From contig CAZPHC010000004.1 in NCBI GenBank assembly GCA_964586155.1, positions 180,745 to 244,744 of the forward strand: a stretch of DNA of 64,000 nucleotides. Direction: 5' to 3'. The stretch is from SXNM01 sp964586155. Its GTDB lineage: Bacteria; Myxococcota_A; UBA9042. Positions 41,633-48,741 of this stretch are shown here, piece after piece. Position 1 is the first letter of the stretch; each line of letters begins with the position of its first letter. The notes under the pieces were generated by a model. That model worked only from the letters and a program-made list of their open reading frames with translations. It made no database searches and was not told the origin of the DNA. A program made the position numbers and the translations under genes.

Positions 41633-42766
41633 CTAGAGATCGACGCGATCGGGCAGGCGAGCGTAGTCGCTCATGCCGCTGCTGCCCCAGACCTTGCCCT
41701 TGTCGTCGATGACGAAGCCCTCGACGCGCTCGGTGCGCTCGATCAGGCGCAGGCCCTCGCGGGGACCGAGGACGAAGACCGCAGCCGACAAGGCGTCGGC
41801 GAACACGGGATCGTTGCCGATCACCGTCGCCAGCGCGACACCGGGCGCCGGCTTGCCGCTGCGCGGATCGAGCACGTCGTGGTAGCGCTGGCCGTCCTTG
41901 ATGAACGAATGCTCCGCCCAATGGCGCGTCGCGGCGGCGTGGCTCGTCAGGTAGAGCTGGACGAGGTCGCGCTTGGGGTCGTCGGGATGCTGGACCGCGA
42001 CGTACCAATGGCGCGTGCCGGTGCGACCGGCGACGTAGACATCGGCGCCGACGCGGATGCGGAAGTTGACGATGCCGGCCTCGCGCAGCGCCCCGGATGC
42101 GGCCTGGATCGCCGCGCCGTGGGCGAGGTCGTCCAGGCGGATGCGAGCGCCGCGGCGCATCAGGCGGACGATGCGGCCCGGCTTGAGCGAGATGTGTTCG
42201 CAGCCGACCAGCGTCTTGCGCGCCTGGATCTCGAGGTCCAGGGGCCGGACGGCCGGGCGATGGCGGAAGTTCCACAGGTAGTCGAACACGCCGACCGTGG
42301 GGTCGTACGCGCCCTTGCTTTCGCGGCAGACCTCGAGCGCCTGGTTGAGGTAGCCATAGGTCTCGCTGCTGAGGATCACCTCGTCGTGATCGGCGGTCTT
42401 GTTGACCGAGGCGATCTCGGACGCCGGGCCGTCCGGCGCCAGCTTGGCGGCGATGCGCTCGACCTCGCGCAGCGCCTTGTCCACGGCCTGCCTGGCCACC
42501 TTCGCGTCGCCGTGCCAGACGCGGACGTGGACCTCGACGCCGGCGATCGGGCGGCCGTCCTCGTATTGGTCGCGGACCTGATCGGCGGTCGGCGGCGCCG
42601 CTGTCTGGGCCGCGGCGGCGGTCTCTGCGGCGGTGCCATCGGCGATGACGCCGCGCGGGGGCTGCGCCGTCGCCGCGCCCGGGGCCGCCAGGATCAGGGG
42701 CAACGTCGCGCCCAACCAGGCGTGGCCGGGCCGAGCTGTCGCGGCGGGGATCCTTGCTGATGCCAT
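41633..42766 (-). CDS. apbE: FAD:protein FMN transferase (ApbE family)
   Basis: This 377-residue protein has a signal-like N-terminus (LGATLPLILAAPGAATAQ), indicating export or membrane attachment. It carries ApbE features: ASEIASVNK, GAYDPTVGVFDYLWNF, VGADVYVAGRTGTRHWYVAVQHPDDP, HDVLDPRSGKPA and ADALSAAVFVLGPREGL. ApbE attaches FMN covalently to Ser/Thr of partner proteins using FAD and Mg. No typical partner (NqrC/RnfG type) is visible in the window. It is 23 bases downstream of the VWA gene stop on the same strand. The ribosome site is GAGG. Confidence 0.9.
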   Translation of the reverse strand: MASARIPAATARPGHAWLGATLPLILAAPGAATAQPPRGVIADGTAAETAAAAQTAAPPTADQVRDQYEDGRPIAGVEVHVRVWHGDAKVARQAVDKALREVERIAAKLAPDGPASEIASVNKTADHDEVILSSETYGYLNQALEVCRESKGAYDPTVGVFDYLWNFRHRPAVRPLDLEIQARKTLVGCEHISLKPGRIVRLMRRGARIRLDDLAHGAAIQAASGALREAGIVNFRIRVGADVYVAGRTGTRHWYVAVQHPDDPKRDLVQLYLTSHAAATRHWAEHSFIKDGQRYHDVLDPRSGKPAPGVALATVIGNDPVFADALSAAVFVLGPREGLRLIERTERVEGFVIDDKGKVWGSSGMSDYARLPDRVDL

Positions 42767-42789
42767 CTGCCTCGCTCCGTCGTTCGGGA

Positions 42790-44043
42790 TCACGGGTCCC
42801 AGGAGTCGCTCGTTCCGAGCGGGCTCGCCATCGCAGACCAGAGCGGCCGCTTGTCGCGGCCGTCGCTGCGCTTGCGACCCAACAACACTGACACTGCGTC
42901 GACGATTCCGTCCACGGTCAGCGGGAACATCGGCATCGTGGTGCGCACGGCGGCGATCGTGTCGGCGTGCCAATAGCGCTCGGCGATCGGGTTGAGCCAG
43001 ACCCGACGCTCGAATGCATCGGCGAGCTGGTGCAAGCGTTCGATGCCGGGCGTGGCGTCGCTGGTGATCATCTCGATGCTGCCGTGCGGCGCGAGCAGCT
43101 CGTAGGGCGCCATCCAGGCGTCGCCGACCATCAGCAGGTGGGTGTGCGGCGGGACGCGCTTGAGCACCTGCTCGATCGGCTTGTGCTCGAAGCGCGCGAG
43201 ATCGGTAAAGAGCTTGTCGTAGACGCAGTTGTGGAAGTGGTAGGTCTCGACCTCGCGCAGGCCGCCGGCGTTCTTCAGCGCCGAGAAGAACGACTCGACG
43301 ACGCGGGTATGCGGCTCCATCGAGCCGCCGCTGTCGAGCAACAGCACCACCCGCGCCTGGTTGCGCCGCTCCGGCCGCATCACGACCTCGATCTCCCCGG
43401 CGTTGCGGGCCGTGGCGGCGATGCTGCGGTCGATGTCGAGCTCCTCGCGCCGGCTGGCACGCTCCAATCTGCGCAGGCGGCGCAGGGCCACGGCGATGGC
43501 GCGGGTGTCGAGCACCCGATCGGCGCGATAGGCCCGGAATTTCCGCGCGCGTGCACCCGCGACCGCGCTGCCGCGGCCCTGGGCTCCTTCGCCCACGCGC
43601 ATGCCGCTTGGATGCTGGCCGCCCTGGCCGAACGGGCTCTTGCCGCCGGTGCCGATCCACTTGTCACCGCCGTCGTGGCGCTCGGTCTGCTCTGCCAGAC
43701 GCTCTTCGTAGAGCTTGCGCAGCTCGTCCAGGTCGTAGCGCTGCAGCGCCGCGAGCTCCTCGTCGGTCAGCGCCGGGCGCTCGATCGGCGCGTCGAGCCA
43801 GGCCTTGAGCCGTTCGTCGAGACCCGCGGGCAGCGGCTTGCCCTCGAACGTCGCGGCGAAGGCCTGGTCGAAGCGGTCGAAGTCGGACTCGTCGCGACAG
43901 ACGACGGCCCGGGCGACGTGGTAGAACTCGTGCAGCGAGGGGCCGACCTGGTCGCGGTCGAGCGCCTCCATCAGCGTCAGCCACTCGCCGACGCCGACCT
44001 TGAGGCCCGCGGCGCGCAACATGCTGTGGAAGGCTGTGAACAT
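42790..44043 (-). CDS. VWA-domain protein of the CoxE-like type
   Basis: This 417-residue cytosolic protein has an N-terminal helical part (FHSMLRAAGLKVGVGEWLTLMEAL). A Gly-rich central segment (GTGGKSPFGQGG) follows, and a C-terminal von Willebrand A domain with a MIDAS-like DSGGSM near residue 247. This layout matches the VWA partners of MoxR AAA+ ATPases (CoxE/YehP-like), which help insert metal cofactors or remodel proteins. The MoxR-type gene lies just upstream (45 bases), so the pair is probably one complex. The substrate is unknown; the nearby ApbE gene hints at flavoprotein maturation but does not prove it. Confidence 0.85.
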   Translation of the reverse strand: MFTAFHSMLRAAGLKVGVGEWLTLMEALDRDQVGPSLHEFYHVARAVVCRDESDFDRFDQAFAATFEGKPLPAGLDERLKAWLDAPIERPALTDEELAALQRYDLDELRKLYEERLAEQTERHDGGDKWIGTGGKSPFGQGGQHPSGMRVGEGAQGRGSAVAGARARKFRAYRADRVLDTRAIAVALRRLRRLERASRREELDIDRSIAATARNAGEIEVVMRPERRNQARVVLLLDSGGSMEPHTRVVESFFSALKNAGGLREVETYHFHNCVYDKLFTDLARFEHKPIEQVLKRVPPHTHLLMVGDAWMAPYELLAPHGSIEMITSDATPGIERLHQLADAFERRVWLNPIAERYWHADTIAAVRTTMPMFPLTVDGIVDAVSVLLGRKRSDGRDKRPLWSAMASPLGTSDSWDP

Positions 44044-44088
44044 CCGGGCCTGCCTGGGTCGTCCGGCGCGCGCGCGACCGGGTCGTGG

Positions 44089-44982
44089 CTAGCTGTTGCG
44101 GCCCCAACGGCGCACGTCGTCGCCGCTGCGGGTGGTCGGCCCTCGCGGCGCCTCGGTCGTGCGCGCCACACGGGCGACGTCCGTCTCGTCCTTGATCAGC
44201 ACGCCGAGGAAGGGCAGCGCCTTCTCGAGCTTCTCGGGCGCGATCCCGGCCAGCTGCAGTCCAGCGAGCCAATCGACCAGCTCCGAGGTCGAGGGGCGCT
44301 TGCGCAGGTCCCGCATCGCCCGCAGCTCCAAGAAGCGGCGCATCGACGAGGCCAGCAGCTTGTCGTCGACCTCCGGGTGGTGCACGCGACAGATCTCCCT
44401 CAAGCGCGCCTCGTCGGGGAACTCGATGTAGTGGAACACCGTCCGACGCAGGAACGCGTCCGGCAGCTCCTTCTCGGCGTTGCTGGTGATGACGACGATC
44501 GGGCGCTGCGTCGCGATCACCTCGCGGCCGGTCTCGTGGATGACGAAGCGCATCGCGTCGAGCTCGTGCAGCAAGTCGTTGGGGAACTCCAGGTCGGCCT
44601 TGTCGATCTCGTCGATGAGCACGACCGAGCGCCCGGGGCTGTCGAACGCGCGGCCCATCGGCCCCAAGCGGATGTATTGCTCGATGTCGCGCACGTCGCG
44701 ATCGCCAAAGCGGCTGTCTTGCAACCGCGTGATGGCGTCGTAGACGTACAGGCCCTCGACCGCGCGGGTCGTCGACTTGACGTGCCAGGTGTGCAGCGGC
44801 AGCCCGAGCCCCTCGGCGATGGCCTTGGCCAGCACGGTCTTGCCAGTGCCGGGCTCACCCTTGATCAGCAGCGGTCGGCCCAGGGCGATCGCGACGTTGA
44901 CGGCCGAGATCAGGCCCGCGTCGGCGATGTAGTCGGCGGTGCCATGCCATTTGTCGAAGCTCGGAGGGGGCGTGGTCGTCAT
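44089..44982 (-). CDS. MoxR-family AAA+ ATPase
   Basis: This 297-residue protein has AAA+ motifs: Walker A KGEPGTGKT, Walker B VVLIDEIDKAD, a sensor-1-like ITSNAEKELPDAFLRR, and the C-terminal lid. This is the MoxR subtype, which acts as a chaperone with VWA-domain partners. The start at 44982 has GGAG upstream; an earlier in-frame start at 45039 adds a basic segment without a ribosome site. It is 66 bases downstream of the ApaH gene and 45 bases upstream of the VWA gene, all leftward. Confidence 0.92.
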   Translation of the reverse strand: MTTTPPPSFDKWHGTADYIADAGLISAVNVAIALGRPLLIKGEPGTGKTVLAKAIAEGLGLPLHTWHVKSTTRAVEGLYVYDAITRLQDSRFGDRDVRDIEQYIRLGPMGRAFDSPGRSVVLIDEIDKADLEFPNDLLHELDAMRFVIHETGREVIATQRPIVVITSNAEKELPDAFLRRTVFHYIEFPDEARLREICRVHHPEVDDKLLASSMRRFLELRAMRDLRKRPSTSELVDWLAGLQLAGIAPEKLEKALPFLGVLIKDETDVARVARTTEAPRGPTTRSGDDVRRWGRNS

Positions 44983-45048
44983 CGGGGCTCCAGCTGTCGT
45001 GGCGCCCGACCGGCATGGCGGGCGGCGCGAGCATGGCAAAGGCCGGTG

Positions 45049-45861
45049 CTACGGGCAAACGGCGGCGTCGACCTCGACCACCCGGCGGTCCTCGAGGCGC
45101 ACCGCAGTCAGCGAGCGACCCCAGACGCAGCCGGTGTCGAGCGACCAATGGTCGTCGTCGATGCGCAGGCCGAGGGCGGCCCAATGGCCACAGATCACCG
45201 TGTCGCCCTCGGCCAACGTGCCGCGTGCGGTGCGCCGCAGGGCCCACCACGGCGCCGCGCCTGGGGGCGTGTCTTCGAGCCGGCCGGCGTGACCCGCCAT
45301 GCCGCCGTCCTGGCCGACGCAGCGGATCCGCGTCAGGATCGCGGCCGCCGCGACGGCCTGCTCGGCATCCGGGGCGTCGTCGCGCCAGCGGTCGGCGGCG
45401 CGCAGGCCGCGCAGCAAGGCGCTCGGATCCGGCCCGCGCAGGGTCGATTGCGCCGCCGCTGCGGCCCGCTCGGCCTGGGCCAGCGACCAGGTCGGCCAGA
45501 GCCCGGCGTGGACCATGACGAAGCCGCCATCGCGCACCAGCAGCGGTTGCACCCGCAGCCAGCCGAGCAGCTCGTCGCGATCGCCCGCGTGCAGCACGTC
45601 GTCCAGGGTGTCGCGGCGCCCAGCGGCCGCGATCCCTTCGGCGCGCGCCAGCAGGTGCAGGTCGTGGTTGCCGAGGACGGCGACGACCGAGGCCGCGTGG
45701 TCGACGCAGAACCGCAGCACCTCACGCGACGCGGGGCCGCGGTTGACCAGATCGCCGGCGAGCCAGAGCCGGTCGCGACCCGGGTCGAAATCGATGGCCA
45801 CCAGCAGGCGCCGAAGCGCATCCCAGCAGCCCTGCACGTCCCCGATCGCCCACGTCGCCAC
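45049..45861 (-). CDS. apaH: Symmetrical bis(5'-nucleosyl)-tetraphosphatase
   Basis: This 270-residue metallophosphatase hydrolyses Ap4A to two ADP. Motifs in order are ATWAIGDVQGCWDAL, WLAGDLVNRGP, VLGNHDLHLLA, MVHAGLWPTW and the closing DTGCVWGRSLTAVRLED typical of ApaH. The start is placed at GTG 45861. It has a perfect GAGGAGG six bases upstream, and the protein then begins exactly as canonical ApaH does (MATYAIGDIQG). The ATG at 45951 would add 30 residues with no ribosome site. It is the first gene of the leftward group with MoxR and VWA, and divergent from the SpoU methyltransferase. Confidence 0.92.
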   Translation of the reverse strand: MATWAIGDVQGCWDALRRLLVAIDFDPGRDRLWLAGDLVNRGPASREVLRFCVDHAASVVAVLGNHDLHLLARAEGIAAAGRRDTLDDVLHAGDRDELLGWLRVQPLLVRDGGFVMVHAGLWPTWSLAQAERAAAAAQSTLRGPDPSALLRGLRAADRWRDDAPDAEQAVAAAAILTRIRCVGQDGGMAGHAGRLEDTPPGAAPWWALRRTARGTLAEGDTVICGHWAALGLRIDDDHWSLDTGCVWGRSLTAVRLEDRRVVEVDAAVCP

Positions 45862-45974
45862 GGCCGGCCTCCTCGCTCGGCCGCCAGCTTGCACCGCCGC
45901 GGCGGTCGTGTCATGGGTCTGGCTGCGGCCGGGCAGGGCGCGGACCGTCATGCCGCCGCGGCATAGGAGCCTCG

Positions 45975-46856
45975 ATGCAACGTGGACGCGCACAAGGAGG
46001 CGGACGATCGCGCCCGGCCGAAGACCTCGTCTGCGGCGTCGCCTCCGTGGACGCCGCGCTGGCCCGACGCGGCGAGCGACTGCGGCGGCTGCTGGTCCGG
46101 GCCGATCGCGCCGCCGTCATGGGCGAGGTCCTCGCGGACATGGCCCGCCGCCGGCTGCCCTACCGCCTCGTCGACGACGCCGAGCTCGAGCGCGCCGCCG
46201 GCACCGATCGCCACCAGGGCGTGTTGGCTGTGTTCGAAGCCCGGCCGCCGCTGGTCGCCGCCGAGGTCGTAGCAGCGCTGCAGGCCAAGGCGCGCTTTGT
46301 CGTCGTCTACCTCGACGGCGTCGGCAACCCGCACAACCTCGGCGCGATCGCGCGCACGGCCGCCCATTTTGGCGTCGATCTGCTGATCCAGCGCAAGACG
46401 TCGGCGAGCGCCGGCACCAGCGCCGCCGTGTGGCGCGTGGCCGAGGGCGGGCTCGAGGCGCTGCCGATGCTGCCGTTGGCCACGCCCGCCGCATGGCTGG
46501 CCCACCTGCGCGAGCGCACCGGCTGCCGACTGCTCGCCACCGCGGCGGACGGCGCGGTGCCGCTGTGGTCGGCGCCCGCAGCTGGATCGGTGGTCTGGAT
46601 GCTCGGCGAGGAGCGCGCCGGACTCAGCGCCGACGTCCTGGCGATCGCCGACGGCCGGGTCCACGTGCCGGGCACCGGCGCCGTCGAGAGCCTCAACGTC
46701 GCCGCCACGGCCGCGATCCTGCTGGCAGAGACGTCGCGCCAGCGCGTGGGCGCGCCAGCCGAGCGCAACGCGCCGACGCCGGGGCCCGGATCGCGTCAGG
46801 CCGACTGGCCGCGTCGGACCCCGGGCGTCAAACGGCCGACGTCGCGCGCGCGGTAG
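45975..46856 (+). CDS. SpoU/TrmH-family RNA 2'-O-methyltransferase
   Basis: This 293-residue protein has an N-terminal substrate-binding domain (CGVASVDAAL...RLLV) and a SPOUT catalytic domain. Motif 1 is YLDGVGNPHNLGAIARTAAHFG, motif 2 MLGEERAGLS, and motif 3 VESLNVAATAAILL in the trefoil knot. It methylates ribose of rRNA or tRNA. The particular target (RlmB-like or TrmH-like) cannot be decided. AGGAG precedes the ATG. The final 61 bases overlap the convergent asparaginase gene, and the C-terminal Pro/Arg-rich tail lies in that overlap, so the tail may be dispensable. Confidence 0.9.
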   Translation: MQRGRAQGGGRSRPAEDLVCGVASVDAALARRGERLRRLLVRADRAAVMGEVLADMARRRLPYRLVDDAELERAAGTDRHQGVLAVFEARPPLVAAEVVAALQAKARFVVVYLDGVGNPHNLGAIARTAAHFGVDLLIQRKTSASAGTSAAVWRVAEGGLEALPMLPLATPAAWLAHLRERTGCRLLATAADGAVPLWSAPAAGSVVWMLGEERAGLSADVLAIADGRVHVPGTGAVESLNVAATAAILLAETSRQRVGAPAERNAPTPGPGSRQADWPRRTPGVKRPTSRAR

Positions 46857-47818
46857 CTGCCGACCAGACGACCCGCGACGTTGCGGATCTCATCGTGCTT
46901 CCAGTCGAGCAGGGCGTCAGGGAGCACCCCCGGCGTCAACGCGTGCAGCGCGGCGACGAAGGCCGTGGGCAGGGCCTCGGTCACGCCACTGTGCACCTTG
47001 ACCGCGAGGCCGAGGCGTCGCTGCGGCAGCGCGATGCAAAACACGCCGAGCGCGCCGATCTTCGCCGCGATCGGCTCGGTGGCGCGCCGCACGAGGTCGA
47101 CATCGAGCCGACCTTCGCCGGCGACCAGATCGGGATGGCGCGCCATCGCCAGGCCGATCCGGCCTCGGACCGAGGTCGGCGCGTCCGCCATCGCGATCGC
47201 GAGCCGCTGGTACGCTCGCGCCATCGCCGCGAGCGAGACCGTGAACGTCGGCACGCCGCAGCCATCGATGGAGGTCTCCGGGGTCTCGGCGCAGACGTCG
47301 GCGATCAGCTTGGAGATCCGGCGCTGCAGCGGGTGCGATTCCGGCAGGTAGTCGGCGTCGGCGCCGAGGGCGCGGCTGGCGGCCACCATCATCGTATGCT
47401 TGCCGGAGCAGTTGTTGTGCAGGCACGAGAACGACTCGCCGCGTCGCAACAGCGCGTCGGCCGACTCGACGTCCATGGGCCGATGCGCGCCGCAGCGCAG
47501 GTCCGCGACGGTGACGCCGAACCGCTGCCCGAGCGCCTGCACCAGCGCGACGTGGGCGTCGGTGCCGCTGTGGGAGGCCGTGGCGATGGCCAGCCAGCGG
47601 CTGTCGGCGAGGATGGCGTCCCGGTCCACCGGCGCCAGGGCCAGCAGCGACGCCTCGAGCTGCCACGGCTTCGCCGCCGAGCGCCACGGCGTGCGGATCG
47701 GCGGACCCACGCGCCCGACCACGGCGTCCGGGCCCCAGAGGACGGCAGAGAACGGATGCGACGCCTCGACGACGGCACCACGGATGGATTCGACGGTGGC
47801 TTGTGACGGGGTCGGCAT
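46796..47818 (-). CDS. L-asparaginase II, Rhizobium type
   Basis: This 340-residue enzyme is of the type found in Rhizobium etli, unrelated to the E. coli asparaginases. Conserved blocks are SAAKPWQLEASL, ATASHSGTDAHVALV, FSCLHNNCSGKHTMMV and IDGCGVPTF, matching the family with its active-site Ser-Lys and zinc-binding Cys/His/Lys region. It turns asparagine into aspartate and ammonia in the cytosol. GGAGG lies upstream of the ATG. The gene overlaps the convergent methyltransferase gene by 61 bases and is divergent from the HAD gene. Confidence 0.93.
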   Translation of the reverse strand: MPTPSQATVESIRGAVVEASHPFSAVLWGPDAVVGRVGPPIRTPWRSAAKPWQLEASLLALAPVDRDAILADSRWLAIATASHSGTDAHVALVQALGQRFGVTVADLRCGAHRPMDVESADALLRRGESFSCLHNNCSGKHTMMVAASRALGADADYLPESHPLQRRISKLIADVCAETPETSIDGCGVPTFTVSLAAMARAYQRLAIAMADAPTSVRGRIGLAMARHPDLVAGEGRLDVDLVRRATEPIAAKIGALGVFCIALPQRRLGLAVKVHSGVTEALPTAFVAALHALTPGVLPDALLDWKHDEIRNVAGRLVGSYRARDVGRLTPGVRRGQSA

Positions 47819-47923
47819 CCTGGCCTCCTGCGCGCGGGCGCACGATCCGCGAGTCCGATGGGATTGCCAAGGGGTTGGATGCGCGCACTTGCCCGTCCGT
47901 CCCGCCTGCGGTACCCAGGGCCC

Positions 47924-48649
47924 ATGCAGGCAGCCGCCATCCACCCAGCCGGGGCCGCGTTCTTCGACCTCGACCGGACGTTGATCGCCGAGAACTCGGG
48001 CATCTTGTACGCCCAATGGGAGCGGCGCCACCGGCGCATCTCGCGGCTGCAGCTCGCCCAAGGCTTGATCTGGGGCGGCCTGTACCACCTCTCGCTCGTC
48101 GACATCGACAAGGCGTTTCGCAGCGCCCTGGCGCATTACGTCGGCACGTCGGACGCGGAGCTGGACCAGCGCACCCGCACCTGGTTCGCGTCCGAGGTCC
48201 GACACCGCCTGCTGCCCGCAGCGCAGGCCGCCATCGCCCGCCATCGTGACGCCGGGCAGAAGACGGTCCTGCTCACCAACAGCTCCTGCTACGCGGCGAA
48301 GGTCGCGTGCGCCGACTGGCAGCTCGACGATTGGCTGGCCAACGTCTTCACCCTCGACGCGGAGGGCAGGCTCGACGGCGGCGTCGAGGTGCCGCTGTGC
48401 TACGGCCACGGCAAGGTCCTGCGCGCCGAGCGCTGGGCCGACGCGGCCGGTGTCGATCTGCGCCACAGCTGGTTCTACACCGACTCGCTGTCGGACTTGC
48501 CGATGCTCGAGCGCGTCGGCCATCCGGTGGTCGTGCAGCCCGATCCGCGGCTGCGTCGCGAAGCGCGGCGACGAGGTTGGCCGATCGTCGATTGGAGCGT
48601 CGGCTCGGGACGTGTGCGCGCGCCCGCCTCGGAGCAGCGCGCCCCCTGA
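47924..48649 (+). CDS. HAD-IB family phosphatase, SerB-like
   Basis: This 241-residue protein has the HAD motifs FFDLDRTLIAENSG (motif I, DxDxT), LLTNSS (motif II) and YTDSLSDLPMLERVG (motif III/IV). A helical cap lies between motifs I and II. This is the HAD-IB group that includes phosphoserine phosphatase and lysophosphatidic-acid-type phosphatases. The substrate is not predictable. The ATG at 47924 is preceded by AGGG; an in-frame ATG at 47858 would add 22 residues. It leads a rightward group with the transglycosylase. Confidence 0.88.
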   Translation: MQAAAIHPAGAAFFDLDRTLIAENSGILYAQWERRHRRISRLQLAQGLIWGGLYHLSLVDIDKAFRSALAHYVGTSDAELDQRTRTWFASEVRHRLLPAAQAAIARHRDAGQKTVLLTNSSCYAAKVACADWQLDDWLANVFTLDAEGRLDGGVEVPLCYGHGKVLRAERWADAAGVDLRHSWFYTDSLSDLPMLERVGHPVVVQPDPRLRREARRRGWPIVDWSVGSGRVRAPASEQRAP

Positions 48650-48741
48650 GACGAGCGACCCAAGCGATGTGGGCGACCCGGCCCGTCGCCTGCCCCGGTC
48701 CGACTGCCGCCGATTCCCTTGCCGCGACCCAGGGCTGTGCG

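Noticed and set aside
45862..45951. Longer ApaH start at ATG 45951
   Set aside because: No ribosome binding site, and the canonical ApaH N-terminus begins at the GTG preceded by GAGGAGG.
42967..45966. Open frame of about 1000 codons on the plus strand
   Set aside because: It is antisense to the VWA, MoxR and ApaH genes, which carry clear motifs. The plus-strand translation shows none.
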